Positions 7,156 through 16,141 of a stretch of 58,615 bases of DNA are shown here, piece by piece (position 1 is the first letter of the stretch; each line of letters starts with the position of its first letter). Source of the DNA: Paraburkholderia rhizosphaerae (GTDB lineage: Bacteria; Pseudomonadota; Gammaproteobacteria; Burkholderiales; Burkholderiaceae); contig NZ_SORE01000035.1 of the NCBI RefSeq assembly GCF_004366595.1, positions 1-58,615 of the forward strand. The letters are read 5' to 3'. A program made the translations under genes and the position numbers. The notes below the pieces were generated by a model, which saw only the letters and a program-made list of their open reading frames with translations, was not told the origin of the DNA and did not search any database.

Positions 7156-8361
7156 TCAGGTGTCGTTCCAGCCACCTGAATCGTCACTACCCATATCGAC
7201 ATCGCCGCCGCCGCCACTGCCGTCGTCCCAGTCGTTCGACCCCTGACCGAAATCGACCGACGAGTTGTCGCCACCACCGCGGCGCCGCTCATCGTCGTCG
7301 ACGATGACGTCGCGTTCGATCACGCGGTCACGTCCCGAATTCAGCGCTTCGCCGAGCAATACGCCCGTCAGCAGACCGCCCATGCCGCCACCGAATCCGC
7401 CGCCTTGCTGAATGACAACCGGAGGCTGCTGCTGCGGCGGATACGGGTAGGGCGCTTGCTGCCCTGGCGGCACCTGCCGGCCAAAATTCGCATCGGCCTC
7501 ACGTGCAAACGTTGACTCGTTTGAATAGTTCGGTGCTGCGGCGGCATTCGGGTCAGGGCGGCCTTCCGCGCGTGCCTTCAAACTCGCGACCTGCCGTTCG
7601 AGTTCGTCGAGCTGATACGGCGGTACCGGATTCTTGCGATCCGACAAGCCTTCGACCAGTTCGCGCAACTGCGCTTCCGCACCTTCGACTTCCTTTTCAA
7701 GCTGCTCGTGGCCCGGTGCGGTCGACAGCTTCACGTCGAGCTTCAACGAGCGCACGTTATTCAGCAGTTCGGTCGCGCGCTTCAGCTGCACGCGACGTTC
7801 TTCATCCGCGTTCGTGTCGCTTTGCGAACGCGCACGCCGCAAAGTCCAGCGCAGCACCAGCGCAATCGCGCCGATGACGATCACAATACCGATCCACATG
7901 CCCATAGAAGGTCCATGATGTTGTGGCGCTTCCGACGCAAACGCCGATTGCTGATCCCCGCCGGTCGACTGCTGTACGAATGGATTGTGCGTGGTGTTGC
8001 TTTGTGTCGCGCCCGCGCGTGCCGCATCGCTACGAATGCGCGCCTCGGTTTGCGCGAAGCGGTCCGGATCGGTGAAGCGCACTTGAGGGTCGAGCGTTTT
8101 GGCCTGCTGTATCTGATTCAGTGCTTCGTTATAGCGGCCTTGCTGATCGAGCACCTGTCCGTACAGATAATGTGCACGCGCGTTGTCCGGATGCGCTTGC
8201 AAGACCTGCTGCAATTCGCTGCCGGCTTTCTGCCAGTTCTGCTGTTGAATCGCCGTTTCGACCTGCGTCGCGCTCGGCACCGCGGCGGCGATTGCACTGC
8301 CCGATACGAGTGCCAGCGAAACAAACGCGGCGGCGAGAATAGTGGTGAAAGATTTCTTCAT
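7156..8361 (-). CDS. TPR-containing membrane protein with Gly-rich tail
   Basis: This 401-residue protein, starting MKKSFTTILAAAFVSLALVS, has a cleavable-looking signal sequence ending near residue 26. About two TPR-like helical hairpins follow (residues 30-105; 'A..YLYGQVLDQQGRYNEAL'). A Ser/Thr/Gln linker leads to one transmembrane helix (MGMWIGIVIVIGAIALVLRW, about 155-174). After it comes a coiled-coil or charged segment, then a low-complexity Gly/Pro/Gln region and an Asp-rich end (SSVDFGQGSNDWDDG). The topology suggests a periplasmic TPR domain and a cytoplasmic coiled coil. It is directly downstream of a pspA-like gene (133 bp), so an envelope-stress role with PspA is plausible but inferred. 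The start at 8361 is preferred over 8427 because it begins the signal peptide. Confidence 0.75.
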   Translation of the reverse strand: MKKSFTTILAAAFVSLALVSGSAIAAAVPSATQVETAIQQQNWQKAGSELQQVLQAHPDNARAHYLYGQVLDQQGRYNEALNQIQQAKTLDPQVRFTDPDRFAQTEARIRSDAARAGATQSNTTHNPFVQQSTGGDQQSAFASEAPQHHGPSMGMWIGIVIVIGAIALVLRWTLRRARSQSDTNADEERRVQLKRATELLNNVRSLKLDVKLSTAPGHEQLEKEVEGAEAQLRELVEGLSDRKNPVPPYQLDELERQVASLKARAEGRPDPNAAAAPNYSNESTFAREADANFGRQVPPGQQAPYPYPPQQQPPVVIQQGGGFGGGMGGLLTGVLLGEALNSGRDRVIERDVIVDDDERRRGGGDNSSVDFGQGSNDWDDGSGGGGDVDMGSDDSGGWNDT

Positions 8362-8494
8362 GATGCAAGCCGGGCGTCTTGACACCCGTCTCCATGTCGA
8401 TCGGGTTGCCGCGCCGCGCGGCGGCAAATCGCCGCGCGGTGCATGTGGCCTGCCGTGACCATCTTGACCATCGTAACTGCGGTAACTGCGGCAA

Positions 8495-9175
8495 CTACTC
8501 GGCAGGCGTGTTCAACTGCTTTTTCAATGCAGCGAGACGATCGTCGACCGACGGGCCGCGGTTGAGTTCGGCGAGTTTGTCGTCCAGCGCCTTGCCGCTC
8601 TTCACGTCGGCCGAGTTCAGCCGCGCATCGGAGCGCGCGTTCGACAACGCGACTTTGTCTTCGAGCTTCTGGAAGTCTTCGGACAGGTTCTTGCCGCCGA
8701 TACCGCCCAGCGCGGTAGCCGCCGTGTCCTTCGCCTGCGCGATCTGCTGCTTCGCTTGCAGGATGTTCGAACGGGCGGACAGATCGTTGCGACGTTGACG
8801 CATATCGTCGATCTGCTGCTTCAGTTGTTCGACCGACGGCTCGAGCGTGGTTAGCTCCCGCGCCAATGCGTCGCGTTCGGTCTCGGCGTTCGCCTGCGCG
8901 GCCAGCGCTTCACGCGCGAGGCCTTCGTCTCCGCCTTGCAACGCGCGCTTCGCGCCGTCTTCGTATTTCTTCGCCTTGTCCGCAGCGACGTCGCGCTTGC
9001 TCTGTTGCGTGGCGACTTGCGCCTGGATCTCGATCAGCGAGTTCTCCGCCTTTGCGATGCTCTCGTCGAGTTCGCGCACGATCTGGCGCGCATCACGCGA
9101 CGGGTCCTGCACTGAATCGGCTGCGTCGTTCAGCAGACCTTTGAGTGTCCGCGAGATGCTGTCAAAAAGCGACAT
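8495..9175 (-). CDS. PspA/IM30 (Vipp1) family protein
   Basis: The 226 residues begin MSLFDSISRTLKGLLND and are almost entirely helical. Long heptad-like stretches (ESIAKAENSLIEIQAQVATQ; EQLKQQIDDMRQRRNDLSA) match the coiled coil of PspA/IM30 proteins. Those proteins form oligomeric scaffolds on the inner face of damaged membranes. The length equals that of enterobacterial PspA (222). No pspF, pspB or pspC neighbours are present. Instead, a TPR/membrane protein follows downstream on the same strand, an arrangement likely to be co-transcribed. The regulator cannot be seen here. Confidence 0.85.
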   Translation of the reverse strand: MSLFDSISRTLKGLLNDAADSVQDPSRDARQIVRELDESIAKAENSLIEIQAQVATQQSKRDVAADKAKKYEDGAKRALQGGDEGLAREALAAQANAETERDALARELTTLEPSVEQLKQQIDDMRQRRNDLSARSNILQAKQQIAQAKDTAATALGGIGGKNLSEDFQKLEDKVALSNARSDARLNSADVKSGKALDDKLAELNRGPSVDDRLAALKKQLNTPAE

Positions 9176-9713
9176 GAAAGTTCTCCGTTGATTGAAACCG
9201 GCGCTGAATTTCCGGCGCGCTGACCCGTGTACCTGCTAGTTTACGCCGCTGCGCTGCGTACTGCGCATCTGGCGCGACCGAACATCGGGGCGCACCGCTG
9301 CATTGCAAGAGCGCTGTGCCAATCGGTTACATCGACAAGCGGTTACGACGCTCGACGCGATGCGCAAACGTGCTCGATAGCTCGCGGATATTACACCACC
9401 GGGTCTCTTAAAAAGGGCTTAAACATTAACGCGGCGAACGCGCGCAAACCGTGTAGCGACAACGTTTTCGCGTGCTGCACGAGTCGCTCATCGAAGCGTC
9501 GCGCAGCGGCTGCGTCGCGATGAATATAGAAGGGGATCCGGTGCGTAGACGACGCAGCAAATCATGGTTCGCGCGAACCACGCTGCATGTTCGATAGCAT
9601 GTGCTGCGCCAAATTGTTCGCGCATCGGCGAGCGATGCTTTCGGACCGCTGACGCGCGTGCGCACGGGCCGCGTCCTGCTCCTCCGGTGCGCGACACGTT
9701 CGTCAGCTGCGGT
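9176..9713. other. Gene-free interval with a 16-bp palindrome
   Basis: No supported gene is visible in these 538 bases; short open frames overlap on both strands. The one clear signal is the perfect palindrome TGGTTCGCGCGAACCA at 9565-9580, a possible regulator site. The upstream region of the pspA-like gene occupies the left end. Confidence 0.4.
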
Positions 9714-10298
9714 TCACGCAAACCGGCCCGTGCCTTCGGTAGGGTCGATGAAAGGACTATCGTCGCGTGCTGCTGCGTCGGCCATGCTTTTTGCCTTTGC
9801 CTTCAGCGCCGCCGCTTTCGCGGTCGCCACGCGGGCCGCGGCATCGGCCGCCGCTTGCGCGTCGGCTGCCTGCGCGTGTTCAGGTAGCGCGTCCGCGGTG
9901 ACTGCATTGGATAAGGCCTGCAGCGCCGCGACGGGCGCTTGCGTCACGCTGGTTGCGTCGCGCGCCGAACTGTCGCGACCTGGCTCGACGGTGGCCTCGT
10001 GCGCGCATTGGACCGATGCATCGGCTGACGCAAGCGCCGCCGGCAACGCTTCGCGATGACGCTTCGTCGCACGCGCGACGCGCAATAACGCTTCATTTAA
10101 CGCATCCGGTTCGCGCGGCGCGCGCAGCCGGTCGACGATGCTCGCCGCTTTGACCTGTTCGCTGGTCGCACCGAAATTGAGCACGGCGCGCCGCATCAGT
10201 TCGCTGATGCTGATCCCGAGTTCTTCGGCCGTTGCGGTAATCGCGCGCTTCTGAGCGGGCGACACAAAGACGACGATGCGTTCGCTAGGCTTGTTCAT
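9714..10298 (-). CDS. Ribbon-helix-helix protein with long alanine-rich tail
   Basis: The first 50 residues (MNKPSERIVVFVSPAQKRAI then TATAEELGISISELMRRAVL) look like a CopG/Arc- or relaxosome-type ribbon-helix-helix. The strand IVVFVS is followed by two helices, as in plasmid mobilisation and chromosomal RHH regulators. Residues 60-194 are low complexity and about 40 % Ala with scattered Lys/Asp. One Lys/Ala block (VATAKAAALKAKAKSMADAA) recalls histone-H1-like tails. It has no toxin or relaxase partner next to it. The start at 10298 (ATG) is chosen because the extension up to 10376 has no family-like sequence. Its targets are unknown. Confidence 0.6.
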   Translation of the reverse strand: MNKPSERIVVFVSPAQKRAITATAEELGISISELMRRAVLNFGATSEQVKAASIVDRLRAPREPDALNEALLRVARATKRHREALPAALASADASVQCAHEATVEPGRDSSARDATSVTQAPVAALQALSNAVTADALPEHAQAADAQAAADAAARVATAKAAALKAKAKSMADAAARDDSPFIDPTEGTGRFA

Positions 10299-10875
10299 GA
10301 GGCGGCTCGTGTAATTGTTGGAACAGCGGGTTGTCCCGAGCGGGTATGCGCCGGCATGGCGCATGCGGTCCATCATAAAACGACTGGTCCGGATGCGAAA
10401 CCGGGCGCAGGGTGAATCTACCGTGACATCAATGATTTGTATGTTTTAGACGGGCATTGTCCACAGGTCTTTCAACAAGTTCTGTTGATAACCGCACGGC
10501 CGCGTGTGATTGCCGCTTCGACGCGCATTTTTGGGGCGGCACTTCGGGTTTTCAGCCTGTTTTTCCGTTCTTTTTGCTCGTCGGTACCTGATCGTGAGGG
10601 AATTCTTACAAAAAAATCCGCTAGTATGCGGGTGGACTTCTTTAGAATGCGCTATTACGTTGCGCCAGACGCCGTTCGGGCGGTTCGGGCGCGCATGGTG
10701 TACCGCTGTATGCCGCCGCTGTATGCGGCCATTGCATGCCTCGATCGCGTGCGTTCATGCATGTGTTGAGGTCGGCCGGGGGCCTTGCAGGCGAGCGGTG
10801 CACCCAGACACGATTCATTCGCGTACGAAAGCACGCGTATAGACGGCGGGAAGCGACGCGCCGACATTACCATTC
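10299..10875. other. Gene-free interval upstream of PBP1A
   Basis: These 577 bases separate the minus-strand ribbon-helix-helix gene from PBP1A and must hold both promoters. A few AT-richer stretches occur (near 10600-10640, including TAGTAT at 10622), but I cannot define a promoter with confidence. The open frames here look like chance. Confidence 0.3.
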
Positions 10876-13392
10876 ATGCCTATCATCAAACGACCGCCTT
10901 CTTCGAACTCTTCGGACCATCCGGATGACCGGGGCCGCGATCCGGACAGGTCCGATAACCCGTATCACCGCTATGACGAAGCACCGCCCGCGCGCCGCGC
11001 GTCGCTTGCGACGCGTCTCGTGTTGTGGTTCTTCGGGCTGATCGCCGCGCTTGGCGTGGTCGGCGTGCTGATCATCGGCTATGCGCTGATCGTGATGGGT
11101 CCGCAGTTGCCGTCGCTCGAAGTGCTGACCGATTACCGCCCGAAGGTGCCGCTGCGCGTCTATACCGCGGACCACGTGCTGATCGGCGAATTCGGCGAGG
11201 AGCGCCGCAGCCTCGTGCACTTTCAGGACATCCCCGATCAAATGAAAAAAGCGGTGCTCGCGATCGAAGACTATCGCTTTTACGAGCACGGCGGTGTCGA
11301 TTTCATCGGTATCCTGCGCGCCGGTTTTGCCGATCTCGCGCATGGCGGTGCGTCGCAGGGTGCGAGCACGATCACGATGCAGGTTGCGCGCAATTTCTTC
11401 CTGTCGAGCGAGAAAACGTATACGCGCAAGGTCTACGAAATGCTGCTTGCGTACAAGATCGAGCGTGCACTGTCGAAAGACCAGATTCTCGAGTTGTACA
11501 TGAATCAGATCTACCTCGGCGAGCGCGCGTATGGTTTCGCGGCCGCCGCGCGCGTGTATTTCGGCAAGGATCTGAAAGACCTGACACTCGCTGAATGCGC
11601 GATGCTCGCGGGCTTGCCGAAGGCGCCGTCCGCGTATAACCCGGTGGTCAACCCGAAACGCGCGAAGATCCGTCAGGAATACATCCTGAAGCGCATGCTC
11701 GATCTGCGCTACATCACGCAGGATCAATACAACCAGGCGCTGACGGAAGACATTCACGCGAAGCTGACCGGCAACGAATACAGCGTGCACGCGGAATACA
11801 TCGCCGAAATGGTCCGGCAGATGATGTACGCGCAATACAAGGACGAAGCCTATACGCGCGGGCTGAACGTCGTGACGACCATCGATTCGGCCGATCAGGA
11901 CGCCGCGTACAACGCGGTGCGCAAGGGCGTGATGGACTACGAGCGGCGGCACGGCTACCGCGGTCCGGAAGGTTTTATCGAACTGCCGGCCGGCGGCGAC
12001 GAGCGCGAGGAAGCGATCGAGGACGCGCTGGCGGAGCATCCGGATAACGGCGAAATCGTGTCGGCGGTGGTCACCGCGGCAAGCCCGAAGGAAGTGTCCG
12101 TGCAGATGCAGGATGGCACGGTCGCGACCGTGAAGGGCGATGGCCTGCGTTTCGTGGCGGCGGCGTTGTCGGCGCGCGCCTCGCAAGCGCAGCGCATTCG
12201 TGCGGGCTCGATCGTGCGCGTCGTCGCGGATGCGAACGGCAACTGGCAGATCACGCAGTTGCCGCAAGTGGAAGGCGCGCTGGTATCGCTGACGCCGCAG
12301 GACGGCGCGATTCGCGCGTTGATCGGCGGCTTCGATTTCAACAAGAACAAGTTCAACCACGTGACGCAGGCATGGCGGCAGCCGGGCTCGAGCTTCAAGC
12401 CGTTCATCTATTCGGCGGCGCTGGACAAGGGCCTTGGACCGGCGACGATCATCAACGACGCGCCGCTGTACTTCCCGCCGTCCACGCCGGGCGGCGACCC
12501 GTGGGAGCCGCACGACGACGATCAGCCGGACGGTCCGATGTCGATGCGCGTCGGCCTCGAGAAGTCGAAGAACCTGGTGTCGATCCGTATCCTGTCGTAT
12601 ATCGGCACGAAGTACGCGCAGGATTATGTGACGCAGCGCTTCGGTTTCGACGCGGACAAGACGCCGCCGTATCTGCCGATGGCGCTGGGCGCGGGGCTGG
12701 TTACGCCGCTGCAATCGGCAAGTGCGTATTCGGTGTTCGCGAATGGCGGTTACCGCGTCAATCCGTATCTGATCTCGGAAGTGACCGACGCGCGCGGTGT
12801 CGTGCTGTCGCGCGCACAGCCGCTGGTCGCGGGCCGCGATGCGCCGCGCACGATCGATCCGCGTAACGCGTACATCATGAACAGCCTGCTGCATTCGGTT
12901 GCGACGGCCGGTACCGGCGCGGCGTCGAACGCGCTGCATCGCTCGGACCTGCAGGGCAAGACGGGTACGACGAACGACGCAAAGGACGGCTGGTTCGCCG
13001 GCTACCAGCAATCGCTGGTAGCGGTCGCGTGGATGGGGTATGACCAGCCGAAGAGCCTCGGCAGCCGCGAATTCGGCGCGCAACTCGCACTGCCGATCTG
13101 GATGGACTACATGGGTCGCGCGCTACGTGGCGTGCCGCAGGCGGAACCGCCGATGCCCGCGGGCGTCGCGTCCGTCGACGGCGAACTGTTCTACGCGGAC
13201 AGGGAACCTGGCAGCGGCTTTGTCGCGAGCATCGGCATGGACAGCGCGAACCCGCTCGCGGCCGCAAGCGATGTGCAGGGTGGCGTCGGCCCGGCATCGA
13301 TGACGCCGCAGCAGCAGGTTCAACCGCAGCCTACCGTTTCGTCGTCCGAGAAAAAGCAGATTATGGATCTGTTCGAATCGAACAAGCCATAA
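10876..13392 (+). CDS. mrcA: Penicillin-binding protein 1A (bifunctional glycosyltransferase/transpeptidase)
   Basis: This 838-residue class A PBP polymerises lipid II glycan strands and cross-links them in the periplasm. A cytoplasmic Pro/Asp-rich tail leads to one transmembrane helix (about 46-75). The GT51 domain follows with its catalytic Glu in EDYRFYEHGG (E131), GASTITMQVARNFF and LYMNQIYLGERAYGF. An inserted OB-like linker domain of PBP1A type comes next. The transpeptidase domain has SSFK (S505..K508), SKN (564-566) and KTGTT (from 695). All catalytic motifs are intact. It starts at the ATG after GACGCGCCGACATTACC and ends before a strong terminator. It is monocistronic here. Confidence 0.95.
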   Translation: MPIIKRPPSSNSSDHPDDRGRDPDRSDNPYHRYDEAPPARRASLATRLVLWFFGLIAALGVVGVLIIGYALIVMGPQLPSLEVLTDYRPKVPLRVYTADHVLIGEFGEERRSLVHFQDIPDQMKKAVLAIEDYRFYEHGGVDFIGILRAGFADLAHGGASQGASTITMQVARNFFLSSEKTYTRKVYEMLLAYKIERALSKDQILELYMNQIYLGERAYGFAAAARVYFGKDLKDLTLAECAMLAGLPKAPSAYNPVVNPKRAKIRQEYILKRMLDLRYITQDQYNQALTEDIHAKLTGNEYSVHAEYIAEMVRQMMYAQYKDEAYTRGLNVVTTIDSADQDAAYNAVRKGVMDYERRHGYRGPEGFIELPAGGDEREEAIEDALAEHPDNGEIVSAVVTAASPKEVSVQMQDGTVATVKGDGLRFVAAALSARASQAQRIRAGSIVRVVADANGNWQITQLPQVEGALVSLTPQDGAIRALIGGFDFNKNKFNHVTQAWRQPGSSFKPFIYSAALDKGLGPATIINDAPLYFPPSTPGGDPWEPHDDDQPDGPMSMRVGLEKSKNLVSIRILSYIGTKYAQDYVTQRFGFDADKTPPYLPMALGAGLVTPLQSASAYSVFANGGYRVNPYLISEVTDARGVVLSRAQPLVAGRDAPRTIDPRNAYIMNSLLHSVATAGTGAASNALHRSDLQGKTGTTNDAKDGWFAGYQQSLVAVAWMGYDQPKSLGSREFGAQLALPIWMDYMGRALRGVPQAEPPMPAGVASVDGELFYADREPGSGFVASIGMDSANPLAAASDVQGGVGPASMTPQQQVQPQPTVSSSEKKQIMDLFESNKP

Positions 13393-13420
13393 TGCGCGCT
13401 TGATAACAGCTGAAAAAAAG

Positions 13421-13458
13421 AACGCGTTCGCGGCATCATGCCCGAACGCGTTTTTTAT
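13421..13458 (+). terminator. Rho-independent terminator after mrcA
   Basis: AACGCGTTCG (13421-13430) and CGAACGCGTT (13443-13452) form a 10-bp stem with a 12-base loop. It is preceded by an A-run and followed by T-rich TTTTATT. It lies 30 bp past the mrcA stop. Confidence 0.85.
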
Positions 13459-13619
13459 TGGTGTTCGCGGTGCGCCGCATCGGCTGGTTCTGCACAACTG
13501 ATGTCGATACTGCCGCATCACATCAGGCGGAGTTTCACTGGTGTAATGGTCATCAGCATGGTCGCGGGAGCTTGCCCAGCGACATGCGCAATCCGATCGA
13601 CGTACACCAGGGAGGGCGA

Positions 13620-14597
13620 ATGGGCATACACATCGGCGAGGCCGGCGGCGGTTATCACGACACACCTGTCTATCACGGCGAACAGGGTCCATCGAATTCG
13701 AATCACGGTCAGACAGGTTCGTCGGACCGGCTCGGCACCGCGCAAACCAGCATACTTTCGAATGTACATTCAGCCGGCGGCGCGACGCGAAACGGACTCA
13801 ATCGCACGCGCAATTCGACGCGAGGCGCACCGACGAGCGGTGCCGCATTACCCGAGCGATACATCGCGAAACCCGACGGCGAATTGCGATCCGATCCGGG
13901 CAACATGGGTATCTTCATTGACAGAAAAGGACAGCAATATCTGCAAAACGACGGGAAGTGGTACGGTGTGTCGCGAGACAACGCAAACGGGACATGGCGT
14001 CTCGCGCAGCAGGGCGATCCCGCCAAGCCTGGCATTCCTGTCGATCTGGGCGCGAATGGAAGCTGGACCATTCACGACGATGTGGGCCTGAAAGGCGGCA
14101 TGTTGAGTGGAGATCCGGCGAAAGCACAGGGCATTGCGGAAGCGCAACGCAAGGTTGACGATCTGACGCGGGAGCACCAGGCATTGACCGGTGAACAGGA
14201 TCGCCTGACGCGGGAAATCAACGACGCACATGCGGCCGCGTTAGGGTATCGAACGAAAGCCGACGATGCGCGTCGAGGTCTCGCCGACGCCACACGACGC
14301 GCGGATCAGGCGCGGCGTGAAATGGAAACCACGCAGCGTGTGCTGGACAATCCGTCTCAGGCATCCGACGACGCCAAGCGCGCTGCTCAGGTGGCACGTG
14401 ATCAGTTGCGCACCGCTGAGTCCGATGCGCAGCGCGAGCAGTACAAACTCGACGAAGCCGAGCGGAATGTGGCCGAAACGCATGGCCGGATCGATACCAG
14501 GCGTGGCGAGTTGTCGGCGGTGCTGCGCAGGCTGGACGCGGTGGTCGCGGATCAGTTCAGAGCCGACGCCCGGTTGTCCCGCCTGCAGCGTGAATGA
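13620..14597 (+). CDS. Unrecognised effector-like protein with coiled-coil C-terminus
   Basis: This 325-residue protein starts at ATG 13620, after the strong site GGGAGGGCGA; the frame is open from 13458, but only this start has a good site. Residues 1-75 are disordered and rich in Gly, Ser, Asn, His and Thr (MGIHIGEAGGGYHDTPVYHG) with no signal peptide. Residues 78-160 form a compact domain with ordered 'PDGEL..D.GNMGIFIDRKG', 'GKWYGV' and 'GTWRLAQQGDPAKPGIPVDL' blocks. This resembles, from memory, domains in large type III effector-like proteins of Ralstonia and Burkholderia. From 170 on there is a charged coiled coil (REHQALTGEQDRLTREIND). A second gene with a similar layout lies at 21453. 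Secretion is inferred only. Confidence 0.6.
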   Translation: MGIHIGEAGGGYHDTPVYHGEQGPSNSNHGQTGSSDRLGTAQTSILSNVHSAGGATRNGLNRTRNSTRGAPTSGAALPERYIAKPDGELRSDPGNMGIFIDRKGQQYLQNDGKWYGVSRDNANGTWRLAQQGDPAKPGIPVDLGANGSWTIHDDVGLKGGMLSGDPAKAQGIAEAQRKVDDLTREHQALTGEQDRLTREINDAHAAALGYRTKADDARRGLADATRRADQARREMETTQRVLDNPSQASDDAKRAAQVARDQLRTAESDAQREQYKLDEAERNVAETHGRIDTRRGELSAVLRRLDAVVADQFRADARLSRLQRE

Positions 14598-14654
14598 TGT
14601 CGTCGTTCACGCATCTTCGTGATCAGCACAGGGGCGTTTGGGTTGACAGCTTGC

Positions 14655-16139
14655 TCATCGTCCGCTGACCCGCGGGATTGCCGGAGCCGGCGGCGGATTG
14701 CCCATCGCCTGGAAAAGCGCCGCCGTATCCGCAAGCCGTGCTCCGGTGTAGCGGATCTCGTCGAGCCGCGCATTGCGATACTGCTGTTCGCTCGCGCGCG
14801 CGGCGGTCACCGGCACGGCGCCGAGCCTGTAGCGTGCCGACGTTTCTTCGAACCCGCGCTGTGCGGCAAGCGCCGCCGCATTGGCCGCATCGAGCGACTG
14901 CGCATCGTGTTCAAGTGCCGCGAGCGTATCGGCGACGTTCTGAAACGCGCTCAGCACAGTCTGTTTGTACTGTGACGCGGTGGCATCGTACGTATCGAGC
15001 GCTGCGCGTCGCTGCGCGACCAGCGCACCGCCATGGAAGATCGGCTGTGACAGCGACGCGCCAATGCTCCACAGCGCACCCGCGCCGGACACCGCGGCCG
15101 GCCAGCTAAAGCCGCCTTGCCCCATCGACGCATTGAGCGTCAGACTCGGGAACATCTGCGCGGTGGCGACGCCGACGTCGGCCGCGGCGGCCTGCAATGC
15201 GGCTTCGGCCGCGAGAATATCGGGCCGGGCGCGCAACAGCTCGGACGGCACGACCACCGGCACTTCGTCCGGTAGATGCAATTGCGTGAGATCGAGCGTT
15301 GGCGGCGCCGCGTCCGGCGTGCGGCCTAGCAGCACCGCGAGCGCATGGCGCGTCGCAAGCGCCTGCTGACGCAGCACGGGCAGCCCGGCGGCGAGACTCG
15401 CCGCCGATTGTTGCGCACTCAACATGTCGCTGTGCGAGACCGCGCCGAGCGCATAGCGCCGTTGCGTATCGCCTGCCTGTTCGTTCGCGAGCGCGACGAG
15501 CCGCTCGGTGGTCGCGACCTGCGCGTCGAGCATCGCCGCATTGATCGCCGCCGACACAATATTGGCCGCGAGCGCACGGCGCGCCGCATCGAATTGATAT
15601 GCCTGCAGATCGACACGTTTCGCGAGCGACGCATTCGCGTAGCGCACCGCGCCGAACAGATCGAACGTGTACTGTGCCTGCACCTGTCCGACGAACACGT
15701 TGTACAGAAACGTATTCGGGCCGATCTCCGGAATCGCCAGCGCGCGTTGCCGCGACACCTGTCCACCGGCATCGATCGTCGGCAACAGCGAACTGCCCAT
15801 TTGTGCGCGCAATTGCTCGCGCGCGGCCGCAAGGTGTTTGTCCGCGGCGTCGAGCGTCGGACTGTTGCGCAGCCCTTCGTCGACCAGCGCGTCGAGCGCG
15901 TCCGACTGATAGAGCCGCCACCATTGCGGCACCGGTTGCGCACCAGCCACAAACCGCTGTGTGACACCCTGTGCGGCTACCGTGTGCTCGGGCTGCGCCT
16001 GCGCACCGTAATGTGAGGGTTCAGGCATTGCGGGCGGCGTACCGGTCGGTCCGAACGAGCACGCGGCAAGCAGCAGCATCGCGGCGCCGCCGCCCAGCGA
16101 AAGCGCGTTGCGCGTGATAGCGAGCGGGCGAACTTTCAT
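14655..16139 (-). CDS. NodT/OprM-type RND efflux outer-membrane lipoprotein
   Basis: This 494-residue lipoprotein has a signal peptide with lipobox LLAAC about 27 residues in. Two OEP repeats follow, the fold of trimeric TolC-like channels. Typical family segments are WWRLYQSDALDALVDEGL near the N-terminus, a central YTFDLFG motif and a second-half QPIFHGGALVAQRRAALD. It would form the outer-membrane exit duct for the adaptor and pump encoded just upstream. ATG 16139 lies 2 bp after the pump's stop codon, indicating translational coupling; a TTG at 16145 is the alternative. The 3' end faces the effector-like gene ending at 14597. Confidence 0.92.
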   Translation of the reverse strand: MKVRPLAITRNALSLGGGAAMLLLAACSFGPTGTPPAMPEPSHYGAQAQPEHTVAAQGVTQRFVAGAQPVPQWWRLYQSDALDALVDEGLRNSPTLDAADKHLAAAREQLRAQMGSSLLPTIDAGGQVSRQRALAIPEIGPNTFLYNVFVGQVQAQYTFDLFGAVRYANASLAKRVDLQAYQFDAARRALAANIVSAAINAAMLDAQVATTERLVALANEQAGDTQRRYALGAVSHSDMLSAQQSAASLAAGLPVLRQQALATRHALAVLLGRTPDAAPPTLDLTQLHLPDEVPVVVPSELLRARPDILAAEAALQAAAADVGVATAQMFPSLTLNASMGQGGFSWPAAVSGAGALWSIGASLSQPIFHGGALVAQRRAALDTYDATASQYKQTVLSAFQNVADTLAALEHDAQSLDAANAAALAAQRGFEETSARYRLGAVPVTAARASEQQYRNARLDEIRYTGARLADTAALFQAMGNPPPAPAIPRVSGR

Positions 16140-16141
16140 CG

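Noticed and set aside
10867..13083. 738-aa minus-strand frame opposite PBP1A
   Set aside because: Arg/His-rich antisense shadow of the glycosyltransferase/transpeptidase gene; no motifs, while the plus strand has all catalytic motifs.
13458..13620. HrpB/PIP-box (TTCG-N16-TTCG) in front of the effector-like gene
   Set aside because: A TTCG occurs at about 13462, but no TTCG is found at the required spacing; the same holds for 21340-21452.
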